NCBI RefSeq assembly: GCF_012516375.2
Contig: NZ_CP051204.2
Location: 5,394,001-5,458,000 of the forward strand
Direction of reading: 5' to 3'
DNA: 64,000 bases
Source of the DNA: Chitinophaga oryzae
GTDB lineage: Bacteria; Bacteroidota; Bacteroidia; Chitinophagales; Chitinophagaceae
Shown here: positions 37,299 through 45,385 of the stretch, piece after piece
How positions within the stretch are numbered: the stretch's first letter is position 1
How the letters are laid out: every line of letters begins with the position of its first letter
The notes under the pieces: generated by a model
Database searches by the model: none
Told to the model about the DNA's origin: nothing
Seen by the model: the letters and a program-made list of their open reading frames with translations, nothing else
Program-made: the position numbers and the translations under genes

Positions 37299-37820
37299 TT
37301 ATGACAGTGTTTTTTTCATCATAATATCTGTCTGCTCCTCCTCTCCCATGCTGAAAATATGCTGACTGAAAGCTACGAAACCGTTCTTCTCGTAAAACCG
37401 GATCGCCCTGGGATTATGTTCCCATACGCCCAGCCAGAGATAAGACTTCCCGAGCGCCAGCGCTGTCTCCAGCGCTTTTTCGTACAACAGTTGGCCTACT
37501 TTTTTACCATGATAATCGCTGCTAACATAAATACGTTCAATCTCGAGCGCAGTATCATCCTGCGCTTCTGTCTGCGCTTTACCGGTATTCAGTTTCAGGT
37601 AACCGACCGGCTTCGTTCCTTCCGTCGCCACAAAAAAGAAGGACTCGGGATTGTTCAGCTCACCGCGGACCTTCTCATCGCTAAAACTTTCTTCCAGGTA
37701 CCGTTGCATATTGGTCGCCGTATTATGCGGCGCAAACGTTTCAAAAAAAGTCTGTCGCCCGATCAGCAGGATAGTGGCCAGGTCATCCGCTGTAGCTTTT
37801 CTGATGGTGATTCCGTCCAT
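37299..37820 (-). CDS. GNAT-family N-acetyltransferase
   Basis: About 173 residues from the ATG at 37820 (MDGITIRKATADDL). It has the GNAT fold: N-terminal ITIRKATADDLATI, the central LEIERIYVSSDYHGKKVGQLLYEKAL with the acetyl-CoA loop (Q/R-x-x-G-x-G/A equivalent H-G-K-K-V-G), and NPRAIRFYEKNGF near the end. The frame is open further upstream to 37931, but a perfect -7 element (37841-37848) lies inside that extension, so the start at 37820 is preferred. The substrate (amino group of an antibiotic, protein or metabolite) cannot be told. Single gene with its own terminator. Confidence 0.87.
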   Translation of the reverse strand: MDGITIRKATADDLATILLIGRQTFFETFAPHNTATNMQRYLEESFSDEKVRGELNNPESFFFVATEGTKPVGYLKLNTGKAQTEAQDDTALEIERIYVSSDYHGKKVGQLLYEKALETALALGKSYLWLGVWEHNPRAIRFYEKNGFVAFSQHIFSMGEEEQTDIMMKKTLS

Positions 37821-37840
37821 GTGGTATGCGTTAAGGACCA

Positions 37841-37848
37841 CAAATATA
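37841..37848 (-). promoter_or_regulatory. -7 element of the GNAT gene
   Basis: Minus-strand TATATTTG, 20 bases before the ATG at 37820; the predicted leader is about 15 bases. No clear -33 element. Confidence 0.4.
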
Positions 37849-37986
37849 CCACCGTATCGGCGGACACCGATAGCCCGGTTTTCATAAAATAAACGGTCCA
37901 CTTTTAAAATAAATCCATTTCCTGCTGACATATGGTTGTCACTTGCCGGTTATTTCTTTGTAATCACGAACAGAACGATTAACTTA

Positions 37987-39054
37987 ATGATGATGAACAC
38001 TTTTGATATTACTCAACAGCGATTACGGCAGCAATGCCTGATTACACCGCAGCACAAGCGGGCCGGTGAACTGGTTTCCTGGATGGGGGCTGTGCAGGCA
38101 CAGGATTACGGCGCCGCGAAGTGGGCCATCGGGCAACGGCTTGCCGGCGCTACGGAGACGGCCATCGACGAAGCCATGGCCAGCTGGGAAATCATCCGAA
38201 CGCATGTGTTGCGCCCTACCTGGCATTTTGTGTCGCCGGCAGACATCCGCTGGATGCTGAAGCTGACAGCCCCCAGGATCAAAGCTTTCTGTGCGTATAA
38301 CGATAACCGTTGGGGTATCACGAAAGCGGTCATCACCAAAAGCCAGAAAGTACTGGAAAAACAGCTGCGCAATAAACAACAGCTGACACGGTTGCAGCTG
38401 GGACCGGCATTACAAAAGGCTGGTATCGTTACAGACGAATACCGCCTCGGCTCACTGCTGGCCCATGCGGAACTGGACGGACTTATCTGTAGCGGACCAC
38501 GCCATGGTAAACAGTTTACCTATGTGCTGCTGGAAGAACACGTGCCGCCGGCTGCCCCGCTTTCCAAAGCCGAATCGCTGGCTACGCTGGCGAAACGGTA
38601 TTTTGACAGCCACGGCCCCGCCACGTTACAGGATTTCGCGTGGTGGTCCGGATTGACGGTGACAGAAGCCAAAAGTGGACTGGAAGCCATAAAAGAGCAG
38701 CTTGTTGCCGTAGAAGCAGACGGCAAAACCTACTGGATGCCACCCGCGGAAGCCACTAAAGCCCAATCTTCCGTGTTCCTGCTGCCCGCTTTCGACGAGT
38801 TCACCGTCGCCTATAAAAAGAGAGACATACAACAACTGCGTATTGACGGCCAGCTTGCTCCCATGGCCAGCCTCGGCCCGGTCATCGTGGCCGACGGGCA
38901 AATCACCGGCACCTGGAAACGGACAGTCAACAAAAAAGACATCACCCTGGAACTGCAACACCTCCACCCACTGAAGAAAACACAGCTGACCACACTGAAA
39001 AAAGCTATTCAGCAATACAGCGCTTTCAGCGGACTTCCCGTTGTAATAAAATAG
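37987..39054 (+). CDS. winged-helix DNA-binding protein (AlkZ/HTH_42-like)
   Basis: About 355 residues. The family pattern is clear: QRLRQQCL...GAVQAQDYGAAKWAIGQRL near residue 30-55, an IIRTHVLRPTWHFVSPADIRWML segment at about 70-95, and a C-terminal FLLPAFDEFTVAYKKR...GQLAPMASLGPVIVADGQITGTWKR. Proteins of this family (winged helix DNA-binding domain, PF06224) include AlkZ, a DNA glycosylase that unhooks interstrand crosslinks; Q-A-Q in the QAQDYG segment matches the catalytic Q-x-Q motif. Whether this protein is a glycosylase is inference. The frame extends to a TTG at 37936; I chose the first of three adjacent ATGs (37987). Single gene. Confidence 0.82.
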   Translation: MMMNTFDITQQRLRQQCLITPQHKRAGELVSWMGAVQAQDYGAAKWAIGQRLAGATETAIDEAMASWEIIRTHVLRPTWHFVSPADIRWMLKLTAPRIKAFCAYNDNRWGITKAVITKSQKVLEKQLRNKQQLTRLQLGPALQKAGIVTDEYRLGSLLAHAELDGLICSGPRHGKQFTYVLLEEHVPPAAPLSKAESLATLAKRYFDSHGPATLQDFAWWSGLTVTEAKSGLEAIKEQLVAVEADGKTYWMPPAEATKAQSSVFLLPAFDEFTVAYKKRDIQQLRIDGQLAPMASLGPVIVADGQITGTWKRTVNKKDITLELQHLHPLKKTQLTTLKKAIQQYSAFSGLPVVIK

Positions 39055-39223
39055 CACCCGCCAAAAGCCATTTAGCCATCCTGACAGCCGTGCCTCCTGT
39101 CAAGGTAAAGTAGTGCCGTTCCTCAAAGGCGTTTATCCTGCTACAACAGCAGCTCTTCCCTGAATGACACTCATCCGGCTCAATCTACCCCGGCAAGCCG
39201 CTCAAAAAATAAATTTCAAAAAA

Positions 39224-39270
39224 GAACGATCATTCTTTTATATTTGCATTACAAAAACGAACGATCATTC
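39224..39270 (+). promoter_or_regulatory. promoter flanked by two GAACGATCATTC palindromes
   Basis: Two identical imperfect palindromes GAACGATCATTC lie at 39224-39235 and 39259-39270, both followed by TTTT, on each side of a perfect -7 element TATATTTG (39239-39246). A TetR-type repressor binding both would block RNA polymerase. The VOC gene starts at 39289. No TetR gene is in the window. Confidence 0.6.
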
Positions 39271-39288
39271 TTTTTAAAAGACAATACA

Positions 39289-39663
39289 ATGACACTCAAC
39301 CACTTAAACCTGACCGTCAATAATGTCACCGATGCAGCCCACTTCTTTCAGACGTACCTGGGTTTTACAGCAGCCAACGATCACCAGCCCAATGATGCGA
39401 TGGCCATACTCATCGGTCCGGATGGGTTCCTGCTGGTACTCATGCATAACCGTTTCAATGACAAAGGCAATTCCACCTACCCCGATGCCTTTCATATCGG
39501 TTTTTACCTGCCGGACCAGGCGGCCGTGCACCACATATGGCAGCAACTGCATGACGGCGGCATTGCCCTCACCGAAACGCCCCGGCGCATCCGTAAGACC
39601 TTTGGATTTTACTTTCAGTACGATAATATCTTAATAGAAATCACCACTCCCGGCAAAGACTAA
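39289..39663 (+). CDS. VOC-family (glyoxalase/bleomycin-resistance-like) protein
   Basis: A 124-residue protein with the paired beta-alpha-beta-beta-beta units of the vicinal-oxygen-chelate fold: LNHLNLTVNNVTDAAHFFQTYLGF at the start, HIGFYLPDQAAVHHIWQQL for the second unit, and FYFQYDNILIEI near the end. Metal-binding positions typical of the fold are His5 (LNHLNL), His in HIGFY and Glu in LIEI. It may be a dioxygenase, isomerase or resistance protein. It starts 43 bases after its predicted -7 box, between two operator-like palindromes, and is followed three bases later by a MarR-like gene with which it forms an operon. Confidence 0.87.
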   Translation: MTLNHLNLTVNNVTDAAHFFQTYLGFTAANDHQPNDAMAILIGPDGFLLVLMHNRFNDKGNSTYPDAFHIGFYLPDQAAVHHIWQQLHDGGIALTETPRRIRKTFGFYFQYDNILIEITTPGKD

Positions 39664-39666
39664 CAC

Positions 39667-40092
39667 ATGGAATCCTTAAAGCCTATCGGCTGGTATCTGA
39701 AAGAAGCAGACAGCCTGATCACCGCTGCCTTCAACAACGCCTTTGAAAGCTTAGGCCTTACCCGCTTTCACTGGCAGCTGCTGAGAAACATCGCGGATAA
39801 CGGAGAAATATATACGAAAGACTACTACCCGCAGGTAGCGCGGTTCATCACGCCGGAAACATTCCGGGCAATTATCACTTCCCTGACGGACAGGGACTGG
39901 ATCAGCGTGCACAACGACATCTGCCGCTTCACTGCTTCCGGTGCGGACGTATTCGCATCAATAGAAGAAAGGCAAAAGCACATCCGGGACAAGATGCTGG
40001 AAGGCACCGATCCAGAAGACTACGCCCACACCGTTCTTTTCCTGGACAGGATTATTCAGAACTTAAAAACGCTCCCAGAGGTCCAGCCATAA
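39667..40092 (+). CDS. MarR-like winged-helix regulator
   Basis: A 141-residue helical protein. The arrangement (KEADSLITAAFNNAFESLGLTRFHWQLLRNIADNGE, then a helix-turn-helix, then an ITSLTDRDWISV...CRFTASGADVFASIEERQKHI wing and C-terminal helices) is the MarR pattern, where a helix near W-L-L-R and a wing bind DNA. It begins three bases after the VOC gene stop and so belongs to the VOC operon, which it may regulate; the paired palindromes upstream are a candidate site, though their length fits a TetR protein better. Its last 30 bases overlap the end of the opposite-strand SnoaL-like gene. Confidence 0.75.
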   Translation: MESLKPIGWYLKEADSLITAAFNNAFESLGLTRFHWQLLRNIADNGEIYTKDYYPQVARFITPETFRAIITSLTDRDWISVHNDICRFTASGADVFASIEERQKHIRDKMLEGTDPEDYAHTVLFLDRIIQNLKTLPEVQP

Positions 40093-40449
40093 CATCCGGT
40101 CCCCGTCACGGATGAACACCGCGCTCGAATGACGGGTGTTCTCACTGTCAGCGAAAGTCTGTATCTCGGTATAAGTCAGCAGCACATGGTAAGAGGTGGC
40201 ATAACCTTCTATATCCTTCACGGCTATACGCATTTCAGGAAATTTCCCCAATGCGCCCGGCATAAATGCTGCCAGCTCTTCCAGGGTAACCCGGTTTCCG
40301 CCGGGCCCCACCATCCGGAAATCGGGGCTGAAATTGCGGAGTAGCTCCGTAGTACCTGCTGTCCCTGCCTGCGCTTCGCCCCGGAACCAGGCGGCTATCT
40401 TTTCATGAAAACGGATAACTTCTTCTTTTGCTTTGCTAAGATTGTCCAT
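40063..40449 (-). CDS. SnoaL/DUF4440-like (NTF2-fold) protein
   Basis: A 128-residue protein of the NTF2-like fold: KEEVIRFHEKIAAWFRGEA, a LLRNFSPDFRMVGPGGNRVTLEELAAFMP central segment, and YHVLLTYTEIQT...SSAVFIRDGDRMLWLDLWERF. Members are small ketosteroid-isomerase-like enzymes or ligand binders; the function here is unknown. Its start overlaps the end of the MFS gene by 14 bases (40436-40449), so the two form an operon with the exporter first. Its last 30 bases overlap the convergent MarR-like gene. Confidence 0.82.
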   Translation of the reverse strand: MDNLSKAKEEVIRFHEKIAAWFRGEAQAGTAGTTELLRNFSPDFRMVGPGGNRVTLEELAAFMPGALGKFPEMRIAVKDIEGYATSYHVLLTYTEIQTFADSENTRHSSAVFIRDGDRMLWLDLWERF

Positions 40450-41845
40450 ATATGATCTTTTGTTTTTTTGCAGATGATTTCAGGGGGATGACCAACAGGA
40501 GCCCCGCCATCTGTAAGGCGGCCAGGATGCCCAGCGTGATGCCGGTGGCGGCAGGCGCCGCGTAAACATCCAGCAGCGCGAAGAATAAAGTCCCCAGCAA
40601 TGCTACCCCCATCACGCTGCCCGTCTGGATGGCCGTACTCACAATGCCGGCGGCCTGGCCGGCCAGCGGCGCCGCGATGTCCGACAGGACGATACGCATC
40701 ATGGAGGGCATCACCATACCGTGCCCTATACCCGCGCAAAATAATCCCGCCTGCACGATCAGCCCCGGTTCCGGCGACAGCGATAATCCTGCTACCACCC
40801 ATACAAACCCAGCGGACAGCAGCCCCTGCCCCAGGCTGACGATATGCACGCCCAGCCGGTTTGCCAGTACAGGAGTGATCAACGGTCCCGCGAAAAAGCC
40901 CGCGGCGTAGGGCAATACCGACAGCCCTGCCGATAATACATCCCGGTGCAACTCGTGCTGCAGATAGTATGGAAACACCAGGAAAAACGCCGCCGTGTGA
41001 TTATACAGGTAGATGATCGTCAGCCCGTTCACAAAACGCCGGTCGCGGAACAAAGGCAGATGTATCAAGGGGGTACGGCCCCGTCGCAGCACATACCGTT
41101 CCGTATATACGAAACACACGGCCGCCGCCGCCGAAGCCAGCAAACAACCGAATATCCATGCCGGCCAGCGCGCTTCCCTGCCCATGATCAACGGATAAAT
41201 GAACAACAACAATCCCGCGGTAATCAGTAACATCCCCGGAATATCCGGCTGTTGCCGCACCGGCGGCCTGTTCTCCTTCAGGATAAACCACCCCGCAATA
41301 GCGGTGATCACCCCCACGGGAATATTGATCATAAACACGCTCTGCCAGCTCCAGCCGAAAAGACCCGCTTTGAGGAGAATCCCTCCCAGCAGCTGTCCGC
41401 CTATAGCCGCCAGCCCGAACACCGATCCAAAGATACCCATGGCCAGCGGCTGTTCTTTCACCGGAAATATTACCCTGATCGTAGATAATACCTGCGGCGC
41501 CAGCAAAGCTGCTGATAATCCCTGCGCTATGCGCGCAGCAATCAGCACCCGGATATCCCCCGCCATCGCACAAATACCCGATGTCAGCGTAAATACCGTC
41601 ATGCCGGTCAAAAAAATACGTTTGCGCCCGTACATATCCCCCAACCGGCCGCCTGTCACCACAAATACCGCGTATGCCGCCCCATAACCGGCTATCACCA
41701 GCTGCAAAGCCCCGTCTGAAGCACCGAGGCTGGTCTTGATAGCCGGCAAAGCCACATTGACAATAAAAAAATCCAGTGGCGACAAAAACGCGCCCAGGCA
41801 TAACACTGCCAGTGCCCACCAGCGGCGGCTTTCCATTGCTTCCAT
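40436..41845 (-). CDS. MFS drug exporter, DHA2-like with about 14 helices
   Basis: A 469-residue membrane protein with the MFS motif A equivalent GGRLGDMYGRKRIFLTG after helix 2, LIAARIAQGLSAALLAPQVLSTIRVIFP in helix 4 (motif C region) and a conserved RG/GRxPxxIxLPLFRDRRF near the middle. The number of hydrophobic helices (about 14) matches the EmrB/QacA (DHA2) family, proton-driven exporters of drugs. It is divergent from an AraC-family gene 90 bases away, which probably controls it, and co-transcribed with the SnoaL-like gene. Exported compound unknown. Confidence 0.88.
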   Translation of the reverse strand: MEAMESRRWWALAVLCLGAFLSPLDFFIVNVALPAIKTSLGASDGALQLVIAGYGAAYAVFVVTGGRLGDMYGRKRIFLTGMTVFTLTSGICAMAGDIRVLIAARIAQGLSAALLAPQVLSTIRVIFPVKEQPLAMGIFGSVFGLAAIGGQLLGGILLKAGLFGWSWQSVFMINIPVGVITAIAGWFILKENRPPVRQQPDIPGMLLITAGLLLFIYPLIMGREARWPAWIFGCLLASAAAAVCFVYTERYVLRRGRTPLIHLPLFRDRRFVNGLTIIYLYNHTAAFFLVFPYYLQHELHRDVLSAGLSVLPYAAGFFAGPLITPVLANRLGVHIVSLGQGLLSAGFVWVVAGLSLSPEPGLIVQAGLFCAGIGHGMVMPSMMRIVLSDIAAPLAGQAAGIVSTAIQTGSVMGVALLGTLFFALLDVYAAPAATGITLGILAALQMAGLLLVIPLKSSAKKQKIIYGQS

Positions 41846-41935
41846 AAAACTCCGTGCTTTTTATGGCTGCAAAGAAAAACCCATTTGTACAATAAAAAAC
41901 TGTACTTTAACAGGTTTTGCCAGTACTTTTGCTTC

Positions 41936-42814
41936 ATGTTCAATAAACTGCTGCACGAGCCATACGATATCGTACTGGAGGAAAAAGACAACTGGGAACA
42001 GACGCGGTTCTCCCAACCCGCCTTTCAGCTGGTCTATATCCGCGAAGGCAAAGGGCATCATCACATCAATGGCAACCGGTATGATTACCATCCCGGCAAA
42101 TTATATATCGTTGCCCCGGAAGACCACTATCACTGCGACATCACGGAGCGCACCACTTTCATTATTATTCGCTTCACGCAGCTTTTTATCACACAATTAA
42201 AAGATGATGCGGAAAGGCTGGAGCTGTGCGACTGGATGAAAAAAACAGATTACATCTTCCATAACTTCCACTCCAAGGCAGGCTGCATTTTTCGCGATGC
42301 TGCGGACGAAGCTATGACGCAGATGCTGCTGAACAGCATTGCCCGTGAACATCAGCAGCATGGCAAGGGCTATCAGCTGATCATCCGGCAGTCCATCTCC
42401 ATCCTGCTCAACCTGATCGCGCGTAATCTCCTCATGTCGGAATCACCGGACATTCAGGAAAACAACGGTCCATCCTCTGTATTACGTATTATCAGCTATT
42501 TGCAGGAACATGTGTATCAGCCGGAAATGTTGCGTATGCCTGTACTGGCGGCACAGTTCAACATGTCGGTACATTACCTCGGCGAATATTTTAAAAAACA
42601 CACCGGTGAAAGCGTACAGGATTATATTATCAGCTATAAACTCAGGCTGGTGGACGTCCGCCTGGCGTACAGCAATATGCGTGTCCGTGAAATAGCACAG
42701 GAACTGGGCTTTACAGACGAGAGTTACCTTTCCCGTCTCTTTAAAAAATACCGTGGCACCACGCCCGGCATGTACCGGAAGTTAAACCGCAAGCAACCGG
42801 TCAACGTTCCGTGA
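41936..42814 (+). CDS. AraC-family transcriptional regulator
   Basis: About 292 residues from the ATG at 41936 (the frame opens upstream at a TTG). The N-terminal cupin-like effector domain includes FQLVYIREGKGHHHINGNRYDYHPGKLYIVAPEDHYHC; the C-terminal AraC domain (about 190-290) has two helix-turn-helix units (LRMPVLAAQFNMSVHYLGEYFKKHTGESVQDYIISYKLRL; VREIAQELGFTDESYLSRLFKKYRGTTPGMYR). It is divergent from the MFS exporter with a 90-base gap, a common activator/target layout. A perfect -7 box TACTTTTG (41924-41931) ends only four bases before the ATG, so a leaderless transcript is possible. Confidence 0.9.
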   Translation: MFNKLLHEPYDIVLEEKDNWEQTRFSQPAFQLVYIREGKGHHHINGNRYDYHPGKLYIVAPEDHYHCDITERTTFIIIRFTQLFITQLKDDAERLELCDWMKKTDYIFHNFHSKAGCIFRDAADEAMTQMLLNSIAREHQQHGKGYQLIIRQSISILLNLIARNLLMSESPDIQENNGPSSVLRIISYLQEHVYQPEMLRMPVLAAQFNMSVHYLGEYFKKHTGESVQDYIISYKLRLVDVRLAYSNMRVREIAQELGFTDESYLSRLFKKYRGTTPGMYRKLNRKQPVNVP

Positions 42815-42877
42815 GCAAAGTAGCTGTTGCTAATGCCGGATTTTATTCGCAATTTATAGGGGTTAAATCCCCTTCCC

Positions 42878-43510
42878 ATGAATGTGTCCCCCACCGCAAA
42901 GTACTTCCGCACCGGCGCCTGGATACTGCTATCCCTGCTGGCCGTCATCGTAGGCCTTTACCCTTCCCTTTATTTTGTTTTGGGAGAGAAGTTTGGGCTG
43001 CTCCGTTCCAAACCTCCTGCATTACTGACCAATACGCTGTGGCGCATCGGTTTCTATGCCCACATCCTTCCCGGCGGGCTGGCACTGCTGATCGGCTGGT
43101 TGCAATTCAATCGCAGGTTAAGGGAACGGCGGGTACAATTTCACCGGCAACTGGGTAAAGTATATGTCATCGCCGTGTTGATCAGCAGCCTGGCAGGCTT
43201 CTGTATCGGCTTCACCGCCACCGCCGGACCCGTTGCGCAGGCCGGCTTCATTTGCCTGGCCATCGTCTGGTTTACCACTACCCTGCTGGCTTATACCACC
43301 ATCATAAAAGGTAATACGGCACAGCATGAAAAGCTGATGATTTACAGTTACGCCGCCTGCCTCGCCGCCGTCACGCTCCGGCTGTGGCTCCCGCTGCTGG
43401 TATATGAACTGCATCAGTTTGTCATTGCGTACCGCGTGGTAGCCTGGCTTTGCTGGGTGCCTAATATTTTCGTGGCCTGGCTCATCGCGCGCCGGCCCAG
43501 CGCAGCATAA
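42878..43510 (+). CDS. DUF2306 membrane protein
   Basis: A 210-residue integral membrane protein with about seven helices (YFRTGAWILLSLLAVIVGLYPSLYFVL; AHILPGGLALLIGWLQF; VYVIAVLISSLAGFCIGF; AGFICLAIVWFTTTLLAY; RVVAWLCWVPNIFVAWLI). The N-terminal HILPGGLALLIGWLQFNRRLRERRVQFHRQLGKVYV segment with R-R-x-x-F-H-R-x-L-G-K, and the EHEKLMIYSYA-like HEKLMIYSYAACLAAVTLRLWLP segment, are the family hallmarks; conserved histidines suggest heme or metal contact, but the function is not known. It follows the AraC gene by 63 bases and may be co-transcribed. Confidence 0.85.
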   Translation: MNVSPTAKYFRTGAWILLSLLAVIVGLYPSLYFVLGEKFGLLRSKPPALLTNTLWRIGFYAHILPGGLALLIGWLQFNRRLRERRVQFHRQLGKVYVIAVLISSLAGFCIGFTATAGPVAQAGFICLAIVWFTTTLLAYTTIIKGNTAQHEKLMIYSYAACLAAVTLRLWLPLLVYELHQFVIAYRVVAWLCWVPNIFVAWLIARRPSAA

Positions 43511-43668
43511 CGTATTTTTCCCCAGGATAACCACCTAACAGTCAAACATATACTAAATATCCACCAACCGTAGGCGTCATAAAACTAAATTTTTATACTT
43601 CTTTTTAAACATATGGCATAATTTTCGCTAAACGTGGCTAAACCTAAGATTCTTCAAAAATTTGAACC

Positions 43669-44145
43669 ATGAAACAGATAGTTTTAGCCTTAGCCACTGT
43701 AGTAACACTCTTCGCATGTAACAGTAACAGTGCCGATACTGCAGCAGCAGTTGAAAAGGCCAAACAAGAGACGCTCGATTCCATCAATGCCGTTAACGTA
43801 GCTAAACAGCAGGTGATCGACTCCATGAACGCTATCCATCATTCCGCCCATAAAAGCCACCCGGTAGAAGCGCCTGCCCGCAATAACTACGCAGCGCCCA
43901 ACACCGTAGCCGCCGATAATACCCCTGCTCCCGCACCAGCACCCGCTCCGCAGAAGAAAAAAGGCTGGAGCCATACCGCTAAAGGTGCCGTAGTAGGTGC
44001 TGGCGCCGGTGCCATCACCGGGGCTATCGTAAACCCTGACCGCGTGAAAGGTGCCGCCATCGGCGCTATCATTGGAGCAGGCGTAGGCGCAGGTACCGGT
44101 GCGATCGTGGACCACACCAAAAAGAAAAGAGCCGCACAGCAATAA
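43669..44145 (+). CDS. lipoprotein with glycine-zipper domain
   Basis: A 158-residue protein with a lipoprotein signal (Cys17 in TLFACNSNS). A helical stretch follows (AAAVEKAKQETLDSINAVNVAKQQVIDSMNAI), then a proline/alanine linker, then a C-terminal glycine-zipper (about 112-150: GAVVGAGAGAITGAIVNPDRVKGAAIGAIIGAGVGAGTGAIV) with small residues every fourth position, typical of YMGG-like membrane-inserting segments. It probably sits in the cell envelope and may oligomerise. Function unknown. A strong terminator follows it at 44203-44229. Confidence 0.82.
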   Translation: MKQIVLALATVVTLFACNSNSADTAAAVEKAKQETLDSINAVNVAKQQVIDSMNAIHHSAHKSHPVEAPARNNYAAPNTVAADNTPAPAPAPAPQKKKGWSHTAKGAVVGAGAGAITGAIVNPDRVKGAAIGAIIGAGVGAGTGAIVDHTKKKRAAQQ

Positions 44146-44202
44146 TTTGTTTTCCCGGGATTAAAATCCCGCTCTATATTTAATCACTTATTTCTTTATA
44201 AA

Positions 44203-44229
44203 AGACGTCTCCCCCCGGAGGCGTTTTTT
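44203..44229 (+). terminator. rho-independent terminator of the glycine-zipper gene
   Basis: An 8-bp stem (ACGTCTCC / GGAGGCGT, one G-T pair) with a CCCC loop, followed by TTTTTT. Confidence 0.8.
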
Positions 44230-44292
44230 ATTGCCCGCAGGGCCGCCGGGCTGGAGTTCTTGGCTAAGATGAGGGATCCGGTCACAGGGCTA

Positions 44293-44805
44293 TCACTCCC
44301 GGAACATAAACTTGTCCAGCGCTTTCCAGGGGCCCTGCAGGTACGCCCAGGTACCGAAACCGGTCGCGGTGATATCGAATGGAGTGAAAGTTTCTTTTAG
44401 CTGTGCCTGCAGCTGCGCCGCCTTAAAAGCGGTTACTTTATTCTGTATGGTAATATGCGGCCGGAGCGGCTGCCGGTCCTGCCGTACCAGCCAGGGATCA
44501 AATGCGGCCTGTAAGTCCTTATGCAGCTCCTGTAGCGCGGGGGCGTGCAACGTATAGGCCACCCCGGTACCGAAGCTCACAATATCATTTACCTGCAGTG
44601 GCATAGGGGCCCGTTGGCTATACTGTTGCAACGTCTCAGGGATAGCGGCTTCCATACCGGGCAACCGGTAGAACAAGGTAAGATGCGCCTTGAGGTAATT
44701 GGCATGCGCCGGGAAATGCAACTCCCTCAAAGTATTGAACCATGCCATATCGGAAGGGCTTATTTCCAGCGTTACGATGACCGGTTTGGGCTGCAATTGA
44801 AACAT
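44293..44805 (-). CDS. 2H phosphoesterase (2'-5' RNA ligase-like)
   Basis: About 170 residues from the ATG at 44805; the frame is open to a TTG at 44838. The two H-x-T motifs of the 2H phosphoesterase family are present: His41-Leu-Thr43 (AHLTLFYRLPG) and His117-Ile-Thr119 (RPHITIQNKV), about 76 residues apart as expected. These enzymes cleave or join 2',5'/2',3'-cyclic phosphates in RNA or small nucleotides. The gene is divergent from the small membrane protein gene at 44852, 46 bases away. Confidence 0.88.
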   Translation of the reverse strand: MFQLQPKPVIVTLEISPSDMAWFNTLRELHFPAHANYLKAHLTLFYRLPGMEAAIPETLQQYSQRAPMPLQVNDIVSFGTGVAYTLHAPALQELHKDLQAAFDPWLVRQDRQPLRPHITIQNKVTAFKAAQLQAQLKETFTPFDITATGFGTWAYLQGPWKALDKFMFRE

Positions 44806-44851
44806 ACGCACATTTATCTGTATTTTGCAAAGTAACAATCTTACCCGTATA

Positions 44852-45385
44852 ATGGAACATACCTGGGATATCCTTACTTATCTGATAGACGGTTGTGCTA
44901 TTTCCATCTTCCTTTTTCTGATAGCTGCTGTATTCATACCCGCATTAAAAAATGTTCGGTCAACATATTTACGCATTGCCAATACAACCTTTTCCATCCT
45001 TGGCTTAATTGCGCTGGGAATTTCGATCGTCCTGTACAGTACGATAGCCATCGATCTCCGGGACAATGAACTCCTGGGATTCCTCTCTCATAGAGCAAAA
45101 TTTATATTGGCAGGGTTATTACTCCTGGGCATCGTCCCAATAATGGCGCTCTTCGGAAAGCGCGTAACCCAGACGGGATTTACATGCCTGTTATTGATTG
45201 TTGTCATTATCATAACACACATCGACGCCACTTCACAATGGTTGACTAATTTGACAGGGTTTTATAGTTTTCCTCGCGGTCACCTGTACGAAGCCCCCAT
45301 CGTTAAATGGTACCGGCTCCTCATTGCCCTCCTTTTCTTCATAATTTGCTACTGGTTTACCCGTAGAAAAATCAGCCGCGCGTAA
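44852..45385 (+). CDS. small five-helix membrane protein, hypothetical
   Basis: A 177-residue protein (ATG 44852; the frame opens at a TTG upstream) with about five hydrophobic helices (YLIDGCAISIFLFLIAAVFIPAL; FSILGLIALGISIVLYSTI; FILAGLLLLGIVPIMALF; FTCLLLIVVIIITHI; YRLLIALLFFIICYWF). No family recognised. It is divergent from the 2H phosphoesterase gene and its last 14 bases overlap the end of the convergent LytTR regulator gene. Confidence 0.72.
   Translation: MEHTWDILTYLIDGCAISIFLFLIAAVFIPALKNVRSTYLRIANTTFSILGLIALGISIVLYSTIAIDLRDNELLGFLSHRAKFILAGLLLLGIVPIMALFGKRVTQTGFTCLLLIVVIIITHIDATSQWLTNLTGFYSFPRGHLYEAPIVKWYRLLIALLFFIICYWFTRRKISRA

Noticed and set aside
41924..41931. Strong promoter for the AraC gene
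   Set aside because: The -7 box is perfect but almost touches the start codon and lacks a -33 element; mentioned only in the gene entry.
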